The notes beneath the pieces are model-generated. The model was given only the letters and a program-made list of their open reading frames with translations, was not told the DNA's origin and made no database searches. A stretch of DNA of 5,920 nt from CAYOXX01 sp964408025 (lineage in GTDB: Bacteria > Acidobacteriota > DATKUA01): NCBI GenBank assembly GCA_964408025.1, contig CAYOXX010000125.1, positions 1-5,920 of the forward strand, given 5' to 3'. Shown here in pieces: positions 1 through 5,238 of this stretch. Position numbers and translations under genes: made by a program. Each line of letters starts with the position of its first letter. Position 1 is the first letter of the stretch.

Positions 1-159
1 ATGGCAACCGAAAAACCTGTGCCATTTAGGAAGTTATTTTCGAGAAACGCTATAAAGGGCGCGGAAGGGATTGCTTCGGATGTCGCCGGCAAATGGTCTG
101 CGAACCTGGGCGGGACATGTGGGAACATTTTCGATGAAAGAATGATGAGCCGCCTGTAG
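1..159 (+). CDS. Possible small or 3'-partial unrecognised ORF at the window edge
   Basis: An open frame begins with ATG at the first base and runs 52 codons to TAG at 157-159. I do not recognise the product. It is basic at its N-terminus (begins MATEKPVPFRKLFSRN), then glycine/alanine-rich, with one Cys near residue 40 and a C-terminal end DERMMSRL. It has no clear membrane segment or known motif. Because the window starts on the ATG, the upstream sequence and any ribosome binding site cannot be seen, and the frame could equally be the tail of a longer gene. Base composition (about 52% G+C) is lower than in the genes to the right. It converges on recR. It could also be non-coding, so confidence is low. 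Confidence 0.25.
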   Translation: MATEKPVPFRKLFSRNAIKGAEGIASDVAGKWSANLGGTCGNIFDERMMSRL

Positions 160-260
160 AGGACTGCATCAAGCGAGGCGAAAAGATACCTAATTCTTCA
201 TCATAAGTTATTTGTTTTGAATAGGATAAACGGAAGAGTTGACGAAGGTTCCTCTGTTGA
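160..260. other. AT-rich intergenic stretch with no gene seen
   Basis: This stretch separates the weak left-edge frame from the 3' end of recR. Bases 181-260 are only about 33% G+C by hand count (26 of 80), against the low-to-mid 60s in the genes nearby. I looked for an intrinsic terminator for recR (minus strand) and for the left frame (plus strand). I found only a 5-bp stem (CGCCT at 151-155 with AGGCG at 176-180, 20-nt loop) and no U-tract in the right place. No tRNA, integron attC core, or transposon-like inverted repeat is evident. It may be an ordinary AT-rich 3' region or the edge of acquired DNA. Confidence 0.5.
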
Positions 261-863
261 TCATTCCATTGTTCGGCGTGCGCTTAAAGAGCGGGCCATC
301 GTTACCTTGTCGGCGTATTCGAGGTTGGAACCGACGGGCAGGCCCAAAGCGATGCGGCTGACGGCGACGCCAATCGGCTTGAGCAGCTTGGCCAGGTAAA
401 CCGCTGTCGCCTCGCCGTCGACCGTCGGGTTGGTGGCCACGATCACCTCCTTGATCTGGCCGTCCTCGAGCCGCCTGACTAGACCCTTGACCGTCAGGTC
501 GTCCGGCCCGACGCCGCTCAGGGGCGACAGCACTCCCATGAGCACATGGTAGAGGCCGCGGTAGTCGCCGGTGGCCTCGATGGCCAGCAGGTCGGCTGGG
601 CTCTCGACAACGCATACGGTGCTGCGGTCGCGTCTTGCGTCGCGGCAGACGGCGCAGGGTTCGGCTTCGGTGATGTTCCAGCAGATGCCGCAGTGGCGGA
701 CCTTCTCCTTGAGGTCGACTATCGCCCGCGCCAGCGCCTGCGCTTCTTCCTCGGGTTGGTTGAGGATGAAGAACGCCAGGCGCGCGGCGGTCTTGGCGCC
801 GATGCCGGGCAGCTTGCTCAGCTCGGCGACGACGCGCTCGAGCGGGTTGGCGTCGTGGGCCAT
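261..863 (-). CDS. recR: Recombination mediator protein RecR
   Basis: RecR is a cytoplasmic DNA-binding protein of the RecFOR pathway. It works with RecO (and RecF) to load RecA at gaps and is not itself a nuclease. The 200-aa product is the usual length and looks intact. A helix-hairpin-helix (LPGIGAKTAARLAF) lies at about residues 18-31. A four-cysteine zinc finger follows with C58, C61, C70 and C73. The Toprim domain starts at TVCVVESPADLLAIE (82-96), continues through YHVLMGVLSPLSGVGP (105-120) and EVIVATNPTVDGEAT (139-153), and ends in the family's LPVGSNLEYAD segment (175-185). The ATG at 863 is chosen because the RecR alignment starts there and GAGGAG lies just upstream (867-872). The frame stays open further upstream only as an antisense-style shadow through thiC. 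The gap to thiC is 35 nt, so co-transcription with the thiamine genes is likely. This differs from the common dnaX-ybaB-recR order. The identification is certain. Confidence 0.97.
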   Translation of the reverse strand: MAHDANPLERVVAELSKLPGIGAKTAARLAFFILNQPEEEAQALARAIVDLKEKVRHCGICWNITEAEPCAVCRDARRDRSTVCVVESPADLLAIEATGDYRGLYHVLMGVLSPLSGVGPDDLTVKGLVRRLEDGQIKEVIVATNPTVDGEATAVYLAKLLKPIGVAVSRIALGLPVGSNLEYADKVTMARSLSARRTME

Positions 864-898
864 GGTCTCCTCGCGTGGTTTGGGAGTCCGAGCGTGAC

Positions 899-2197
899 TT
901 ACTCCTCGTCCCGGCCGGCCAGCGCAGCCTTCATGTGCCGAATAGAGCAGAACTCCCCACACATCGAGCAGGCGTCCTCGGCGTGGCTGAGCATCTGGCC
1001 GCGTTTCGCCGTGGCCGTCTCTGAGTCTATGGCCATCGCTAGCATCCCCTTCCAATCCAATGCCTTGCGCCGGCGGCTGATCTCCGCGTCCAGCTCGGCC
1101 GCTCCGGGGATGCCCTTGGCGACGTCGGCAGCGTGGGCGGCGATGCGGGCGGCGATTACGCCCTGGCGCACGTCGTCGACATCGGGCAGGCGCAGGTGCT
1201 CGGCGGGCGTTACGTAGCAGAGGAAGTCGGCTCCCGCAGCCGCGGCCACTGCGCCGCCGATGGCCGACGTAATGTGATCGTAGCCCGGCGCGATGTCGGT
1301 GACGATCGGCCCCAGCACGTAGAAGGGGGCGCCGTGGCAGAGCTCCTTCTCGATCTGCACGTTGGCCTCGACCTGGTGCAGCGGCACGTGGCCTGGCCCC
1401 TCGATCATCACCCCGACGCCGGCGCTCAGGGCCTCGGCCTGCAGCTCGCCCAGCGTTATCAGCTCCTGCAGCTGGCTGCGGTCGGAGGCGTCGGCGATGG
1501 CGCCGGGGCGGAAGCCGTCGCCGAGGCTGAGCACCATGTCGTAGTGGGCGGCGATCTCCAGCAACCGGTCGAAGCGCTCGTAAAGCGGATTCTCGAGGCC
1601 GTTGGCCAGTATCCACTCGATGAGGAAGGCGCCGCCGCGGCTGACGACATCGAGGATGCGGGGATCGCGCTCCAGGCTCTCGATCGCCGTCCTGGTGACG
1701 CCGCAGTGTACGGTGATGAAGTCGACGCCCTGAGCGCCCTGCTCCTCGATCGCCTCGAAGAGCCGCTCCGGGTCCATCTTGCTTATCCGCTTGCCGGAGC
1801 TCGCCAGCTCGACCGCCACCTGGTAGATCGGCACGGTACCGACGGCTACGGGGCAGTGGCGCAGCACCTTGCGGCGGATCCTGGTCAGGTCGCCGCCGGT
1901 GGAGAGATCCATCACGGCGTCGGCGCCGGCGGCGAGCGCCGCCTCGAGCTTGCGCAGCTCGGTGTCCTCGTCGGGGCTGTCCTGGGAGGAGCCGATGTTG
2001 GCGTTGACCTTGGTCCGTAGCCCGGCGCCGACGGCCAGCGTGGCCGCGCCCTCGTGCTCACTGTTCCTGCAGAGGACCGCGTAGCCGCTGGCCACCTGGT
2101 CGCGCAGCCAGGCGGCGTCAACCTCTTCGGCACTGGCGGCGGCTTCCGCCTCCGGGGAGATCACGCCGTCGCGGGCCATCTCTATCTGCGTTGTCAT
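899..2197 (-). CDS. thiC: Phosphomethylpyrimidine synthase ThiC (short form)
   Basis: ThiC is a radical-SAM enzyme that rearranges aminoimidazole ribotide into HMP-phosphate, the pyrimidine precursor of thiamine. The 432-aa protein is the short form and lacks the long N-terminal extension of enteric ThiC. Family blocks in order are KVNANIGSS (63-71), DAVMDLSTGGD (93-103), GTVPIYQ (120-126), SLGDGFRPG (224-232), MIEGPGHVPL (264-273), APFYVLGPIVTDIAPGYDHI (290-309) and CYVTPAEHL (327-335). The C-terminal iron-sulfur motif is C410-SM-C413-GEF-C417, which is CX2CX3C, one residue tighter than the usually quoted CX2CX4C. The ATG at 2197 is preferred over an in-frame GTG at 2218 because GGAG sits 6 nt upstream of it. 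It lies 21 nt after the channel gene and 35 nt before recR. A 5-hydroxybenzimidazole synthase (BzaF-type ThiC relative) is possible, but the ThiE-family neighbour favours thiamine. Confidence 0.96.
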   Translation of the reverse strand: MTTQIEMARDGVISPEAEAAASAEEVDAAWLRDQVASGYAVLCRNSEHEGAATLAVGAGLRTKVNANIGSSQDSPDEDTELRKLEAALAAGADAVMDLSTGGDLTRIRRKVLRHCPVAVGTVPIYQVAVELASSGKRISKMDPERLFEAIEEQGAQGVDFITVHCGVTRTAIESLERDPRILDVVSRGGAFLIEWILANGLENPLYERFDRLLEIAAHYDMVLSLGDGFRPGAIADASDRSQLQELITLGELQAEALSAGVGVMIEGPGHVPLHQVEANVQIEKELCHGAPFYVLGPIVTDIAPGYDHITSAIGGAVAAAAGADFLCYVTPAEHLRLPDVDDVRQGVIAARIAAHAADVAKGIPGAAELDAEISRRRKALDWKGMLAMAIDSETATAKRGQMLSHAEDACSMCGEFCSIRHMKAALAGRDEE

Positions 2198-2203
2198 CGT
2201 CGT

Positions 2204-2207
2204 CTCC
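2204..2207 (-). promoter_or_regulatory. Ribosome binding site that sets the thiC start
   Basis: GGAG on the minus strand lies 6 nt before the ATG at 2197. The alternative GTG at 2218 directly abuts the TAG stop of the upstream channel gene (2219-2221) and has no comparable motif, so the shorter ThiC is the better call. Confidence 0.7.
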
Positions 2208-2218
2208 GAATGCAACAC

Positions 2219-3760
2219 CTACTTGAGGCCGAAATATTTCTTGATCCTGGCAAGTATCCTGCCCTTCAGGTCCGGTTCCTTCTTCCGCTCGCGGCGCAGG
2301 GCCTCGTCGGCCTCGATCCGTTCCGTCAACTCCGCACGGCGCGCGCTGAGGCTGGCGCTGAGTGCCTCGACGATCGACGGGTTGCGCTCGAGCACGCGCT
2401 TGAACAGCTCCCGGTCGACCCGGTAGCAACCGCATTCGCTGATCGCCGTGATCGAGGCCGTGCGGCGCTCGCCGGTCAGCAGCGCCATCTCGCCGAAGTA
2501 GTCGCCCCGGCGTAAAAGCTTGACCACGGAGTCGCCGCCGTCAGCCTGCCGAACCGACACCTCGGCCACTCCCGAGTATATCACGAAGAAGCTATCCCCC
2601 TCCTTGCCCTGCTCGATTATCCTCTCGCCCGCCGCGAAGAGGGCGAACTGCATCCCCTCGACTACCTCTTGCAGCTCCTCCTCGTTAAGCGGCTCGAAGA
2701 CGTGGATCGAGCGCAGGCGCCTCGTCATCTCCTCCAGCCGCTCGGCGCGGTCCTGGCTTTCGGGCTTCACCTCGTGCAGGTAGACCTCGCGCAGCGGCAC
2801 GGGGCTCTCGATGAGGCTGCGACGGAAGTGGTACCAGACCTGGCGCCGGATCTCGCCGTCCAGCGCTTCGAGTCTCTCGTAGTCGCGGTACCAGTAGCGG
2901 ACCTCGTAGTCGATCCAGTGGTCGCCGAAGTCCCGCGCCAGGACGCTCGGCACCGGCGTATCCTCGACCTCCGGATTGCTCTTCAGTATCGGCATGATGG
3001 CCGAGATCACGTTGTCCGGGGAGGCGGAGTAGGGGGCGCGCACGATCAGCTCGCGGCGGTGCGGCGTCGGCGGGTCGGAGTAGTTTACGATCCGCTCAGA
3101 GGCGACGAGCGAGTTGGGCAGCACGTGGTAGTCGTGGCCCAACGTGCGCAGCTTGATTGCGCGCCAGTCCATCTCCACCACCTTGCCGACGGAATCCCCC
3201 ACCTTGATCCAGTGGCCGGCCTTGATAGGGTGCTCCAGGTGCAACGCCAGGCCGCTGAAGAGGTTGCCGAGGGTGTCCTGCAGCGCCAGGCCGAGCACGA
3301 CGCTGATCACAGCCGCTGAGGCCAGCAGCGAGGTTAGGGGTATCCGATATTGTTCCGGCATGCTCTCGTTCAAAATCACGAGGCTGATGAGCAGGAGGCC
3401 GAAGAAGATGAGGCTCTTGATCAGCGCTGGCGTTGATGTCTTGCGGCGGCGGTCGACGATTAGGTCGAAACTGACAAAAACGATTACTCTGGCGATCAGG
3501 TAAGCGATCGCCAAGGTGAAGAGGATCGCGACTGCGATCGTCGCCCCCTCGACCCGAAAAACCTCGACTGCCCGAGAGGCCGTAGCGCTCAGCACTAGCA
3601 GGAGAATCGGGGTGCGGAACACGCGCAGGCGCGGGCTAAAGCGGGTGAAGAACAGAAGGAGCAGAAACAGCAGCCAGCTTAGTAGGATAAGGCCGTCCTG
3701 CAGATGGAGGCCCGTTCCGGCCAGGCCGCGGTCGACTGCCGCGGCGACGTTCGCGGTCAT
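2219..3760 (-). CDS. MscS-family channel with C-terminal cyclic-nucleotide-binding domain
   Basis: This 513-aa inner-membrane protein belongs to the MscS family fused to a CNMP-binding domain (bCNG type). Such proteins are thought to gate small-solute or ion flow through ligand binding, often with weak or no mechanosensitivity. Hydrophobic segments lie at about 22-39, 50-63, 73-98, 113-131 and 142-175. The last carries the pore-lining helix and MscS signature (GLALQDTLGNLFSGLALHLE, 157-176). The MscS beta and alpha/beta cytoplasmic domain spans about 180-335. The CNMP domain covers about 352-470. Its phosphate-binding cassette (GDYFGEMALLTGERRTAS, 419-436) keeps the Glu (E424) and an Arg (R432 or R433) that normally contact cyclic nucleotide. 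A lysine/arginine-rich tail ends the protein. The ATG at 3760 overlaps the thiE stop as ATGA and has GGAGG 7 nt upstream, so translation is probably coupled. The ligand and any link to thiamine are unknown. Confidence 0.93.
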   Translation of the reverse strand: MTANVAAAVDRGLAGTGLHLQDGLILLSWLLFLLLLFFTRFSPRLRVFRTPILLLVLSATASRAVEVFRVEGATIAVAILFTLAIAYLIARVIVFVSFDLIVDRRRKTSTPALIKSLIFFGLLLISLVILNESMPEQYRIPLTSLLASAAVISVVLGLALQDTLGNLFSGLALHLEHPIKAGHWIKVGDSVGKVVEMDWRAIKLRTLGHDYHVLPNSLVASERIVNYSDPPTPHRRELIVRAPYSASPDNVISAIMPILKSNPEVEDTPVPSVLARDFGDHWIDYEVRYWYRDYERLEALDGEIRRQVWYHFRRSLIESPVPLREVYLHEVKPESQDRAERLEEMTRRLRSIHVFEPLNEEELQEVVEGMQFALFAAGERIIEQGKEGDSFFVIYSGVAEVSVRQADGGDSVVKLLRRGDYFGEMALLTGERRTASITAISECGCYRVDRELFKRVLERNPSIVEALSASLSARRAELTERIEADEALRRERKKEPDLKGRILARIKKYFGLK

Positions 3761-4401
3761 CTACTTCCCTCCGCTGCGCTCCGGATTAGCCGCACCAACT
3801 CCTCCAGGTCCGGCGCGCCCTGGAAGAGAGATATAGCCGCCAGGCCGGCGACCGGCAGGCCGAGCAGCTGCGGGAAGTTCTCCCTGTTGATGCCGCCCAG
3901 GGGCAATACCGGCAGCTCCACGGCCTCGCAGGCCTCCCGCAGCGCCCCGGTGCCGAGCGGCGGGCCGTAGCGGGCCTTGGACGGGGTGTGGAAGACCGGC
4001 CCGAAGGTGATGAAATCGGCCTCCGCCCCCGCCGCCTCGCCCGCCTCCTGCAGGCTGTGCGTCGAGACGCCGATTATGAAACCCTCCGGGGCCACGGCCC
4101 TCACCGCATCCGCGGGCGCGCTGTGCCCGCCCAGGTGGACGCCGTCGGCCTCGGCGGCTATCGCCACGTCGAGGCGGTCGTTTATCAGGATCTTCGTCCC
4201 CGATCCGCGCGCGCTCTCGACAGCCAGCCTCGCCAGCGCGAAGAGATCGCCGTCGGCCAGGTCCTTCTCCCGGACCTGCACTAGGTCGACGCCAGCGCCG
4301 ACGGCACGGCGTAGAAACGGCCCCGGGTCCCGGCCGGGCAGCGCCTGGCGGTCGGTGATGGCGTAGAGGAGAAAGCGGTCAGGTGAGTCGGGAAATGGCA
4401 T
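3757..4401 (-). CDS. thiE: Thiamine-phosphate synthase family protein (ThiE/TenI-like)
   Basis: This 214-aa TIM-barrel protein belongs to the ThiE/TenI family. ThiE couples HMP-pyrophosphate to thiazole phosphate; TenI is a thiazole tautomerase with the same fold. Family blocks are LYAITDR (12-18), VQVREKDL (41-48), ILINDRLDVA (71-80), ADGVHLGG (85-92), IGVSTHS (110-116), FITFGPVFHTPSK (130-142), PVLPLGGI (164-171) and the phosphate-site end GLAAISLF (186-193). STHS and the LINDR start are ThiE-like. However, the GQED block that supplies a Mg-binding Asp in B. subtilis ThiE reads GGHS (91-94), so that ligand is missing. The second residue of the NDD block is Arg, which is common in ThiE. The start overlaps the upstream small membrane gene by 23 nt, and the stop overlaps the channel start by 4 nt. 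ThiC in the same operon supports a thiamine role. Family is certain; synthase versus tautomerase is not. Confidence 0.88.
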   Translation of the reverse strand: MPFPDSPDRFLLYAITDRQALPGRDPGPFLRRAVGAGVDLVQVREKDLADGDLFALARLAVESARGSGTKILINDRLDVAIAAEADGVHLGGHSAPADAVRAVAPEGFIIGVSTHSLQEAGEAAGAEADFITFGPVFHTPSKARYGPPLGTGALREACEAVELPVLPLGGINRENFPQLLGLPVAGLAAISLFQGAPDLEELVRLIRSAAEGSR

Positions 4402-4618
4402 TGCGGATCTCGACGACGGCGCCGACGATTAGCACGAGGCCGAAGCCGCTCACCGCGCCCCGCAGTATCGGGCTGGCGAACAGCTCAGTTAGCCACGGGG
4501 CGCCGAAAAAAACCCCCGGCCAGAGGGAGCTCCAGGGGACGGCGATAAGGATGACGCCGGTGACGATGAAGTAGGCCACCACGGCCAGCGCTGCAACCGG
4601 GTTGGGTCTGTCGCTCAT
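4379..4618 (-). CDS. Small two-helix membrane protein, first gene of the minus-strand operon
   Basis: The 79-aa product has two hydrophobic helices (about 8-27 and 53-70) joined by an aromatic-rich stretch with WSSLW and PWLTEL. A short polar N-terminus (MSDRPNP) and a charged end (VEIRNAISRLT) flank them. I do not recognise a named family. The layout resembles small conserved membrane proteins of unknown function in GC-rich bacteria, but that is an impression. ATG at 4618 is chosen over an in-frame ATG at 4654 because the extra 12 residues (MEVTPTICYDER) are unlike a membrane leader and have no upstream ribosome site. Only a weak GATGAG precedes 4618. Its 3' end overlaps thiE by 23 nt, which supports it being a real, co-translated gene. 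Function is unknown. Confidence 0.7.
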   Translation of the reverse strand: MSDRPNPVAALAVVAYFIVTGVILIAVPWSSLWPGVFFGAPWLTELFASPILRGAVSGFGLVLIVGAVVEIRNAISRLT

Positions 4619-4624
4619 GCGCTC

Positions 4625-4633
4625 ATCGTAGCA
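4625..4633 (-). promoter_or_regulatory. Candidate extended -10 promoter for the minus-strand operon
   Basis: On the minus strand TGC-TACGAT forms an extended -10 (TGn followed by a 4/6 match to TATAAT). No good -35 lies 17 nt upstream. Initiation about 7 nt downstream would fall on the A of the ATG at 4618, so the transcript would be leaderless or nearly so. This fits the poor ribosome site in front of that ATG. It is a weak call from sequence alone. Confidence 0.35.
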
Positions 4634-4685
4634 TATCGTCGGCGTAACCTCCATCGCGCGGGCCGATCGCGGCGCGGCTATCGCG

Positions 4686-4714
4686 TTGACAGCACAGCTC
4701 CAAGCCCGTATGCT
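4686..4714 (+). promoter_or_regulatory. Sigma70-type promoter for the DUF1844 gene
   Basis: A perfect -35 TTGACA (4686-4691) is followed after exactly 17 nt by TATGCT (4709-4714), a 4/6 match to the -10 consensus. The expected start is near 4721, giving a leader of about 27 nt. GAGGGAAG (4731-4738) lies ahead of the ATG at 4748. The element lies in the 129-nt divergent region, so binding here could also affect the leftward operon. Confidence 0.75.
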
Positions 4715-4747
4715 GCTTCCGGAATTGCGAGAGGGAAGTGAAAATAA

Positions 4748-5215
4748 ATGAGCAAGGATAAGGATAAAGATAAGATCAAGATAACCGACAAGCGCAAGTT
4801 CGAAGCCGACGGCACTCCTCGTGAACCGGCTGGCCAGGAGCCAGCGCCGGAGAAGGCTGACGCCGGGGCCACGACGCAGGACGCTACGGAGCCGGAGCCC
4901 GAGCAGATAGGCGACGTAGAGCCCAAGGAGGACGCCGAGCCGCTGGGCGAGGGAGAGGCCTCCGAGATCGAGATCGATTTCAAGACCTTTATCATTAGCC
5001 TCGGCACGCAAGCGATGATGTTCCTGGGATTCGTTCCCGATCCGGTATCCAAGGAGCTCGAGGTCAGCCTGCCGCAGGCCAAGCAGATGATAGACATCAT
5101 CGCCATCCTGCAACAGAAGACGGAGGGGAACCTCGATAAGGACGAGGCCAAGCTCCTCGAGTCCCTACTGTTCGACCTGCGCATGCAGTACATCGAGCGC
5201 GGCAAGAAGTCGTGA
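4748..5215 (+). CDS. DUF1844 family protein
   Basis: This 155-aa soluble protein has two parts. Residues 1 to about 75 are a charged, probably disordered leader: lysine/aspartate repeats (KDKDKDK at 3-9), then a proline/glutamate-rich stretch. Residues about 76-150 match DUF1844: FKTFIISLGTQAMMFLGFVP (78-97), DPVSKE, the helix QAKQMIDIIAILQQKTEGNL (110-129), and the end LLESLLFDLRMQYIE (136-150). The biochemical role of the family is unknown; it is common in deltaproteobacteria, Acidobacteriota and related phyla. A strong promoter and a purine-rich ribosome site precede the start. The stop TGA (5213-5215) overlaps an ATG as TGATG, leading into the downstream secreted/TPR protein, with which it is probably co-transcribed. 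Family assignment is firm and function is open. Confidence 0.9.
   Translation: MSKDKDKDKIKITDKRKFEADGTPREPAGQEPAPEKADAGATTQDATEPEPEQIGDVEPKEDAEPLGEGEASEIEIDFKTFIISLGTQAMMFLGFVPDPVSKELEVSLPQAKQMIDIIAILQQKTEGNLDKDEAKLLESLLFDLRMQYIERGKKS
4754..4777 (+). repeat. Degenerate AAGGAT hexamer repeat inside the DUF1844 gene
   Basis: Four successive 6-bp units (AAGGAT, AAGGAT, AAAGAT, AAGATC) encode most of the Lys-Asp run right after the start codon. The unit is a multiple of three, so copy-number change would alter leader length without breaking the frame. The A-rich codons just after the start may also keep the 5' end of the message unstructured. Confidence 0.5.
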
Positions 5216-5238
5216 TGCGGGGCGGGGGCGGCTATTGA
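5215..5238 (+). other. Seven-codon open frame bridging the DUF1844 stop and the next gene's start
   Basis: The ATG at 5215-5217 shares its A with the DUF1844 stop (TGATG) and opens the frame MRGGGGY, which stops at TGA 5236-5238. That stop overlaps the TTG start (5235-5237) of the following gene. A G5 tract (5224-5228) lies inside. Three readings are possible: a stop/restart relay, a frameshift site, or a one-base sequencing error that truncates the real start. See the findings for the evidence that one added G restores a single frame. Confidence 0.45.

Noticed and set aside
151..180. Stem CGCCT/AGGCG as a terminator between the left frame and recR
   Set aside because: Only 5 bp with a 20-nt loop and no U-tract following it on either strand.
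181..260. Integron attC or transposon end in the AT-rich stretch
   Set aside because: No GTTRRRY/RYYYAAC pair, and no terminal inverted repeat or target-site duplication could be found.
261..1616. 451-codon version of the recR frame extending back through thiC
   Set aside because: The extension is arginine/alanine-rich shadow sequence; RecR homology begins at the ATG at 863, which has its own GAGGAG.
546..2020. Long plus-strand open frames (546-1217 and 1133-2020) opposite recR and thiC
   Set aside because: They are antisense to clear conserved genes, have biased repetitive composition typical of GC-rich shadows, and show no recognisable domain.
2198..2218. GTG at 2218 as the thiC start
   Set aside because: It directly abuts the upstream stop, lacks a ribosome site, and would bring the good GGAG motif inside the gene; the ATG at 2197 fits better.
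2669..3319. Plus-strand 216-codon frame opposite the MscS channel
   Set aside because: It is antisense to strongly conserved coding sequence, rich in Val/Ala/Asp/His as expected of a shadow, and has no domain or ribosome site.
3765..3775. Minus-strand AGCGGAGGGAA, identical to the 3' end of the TPP riboswitch consensus, just before the channel gene
   Set aside because: It lies inside the thiE-like coding end and serves as the channel's ribosome site. The other riboswitch parts (CTGAGA, ACCC, GAACCTGA blocks) are absent upstream.
4619..4747. Possible TPP riboswitch ahead of the thiamine operon
   Set aside because: Read on the minus strand, the region has no CTGAGA or GAACCTG-type blocks and leaves little or no leader before the first gene.
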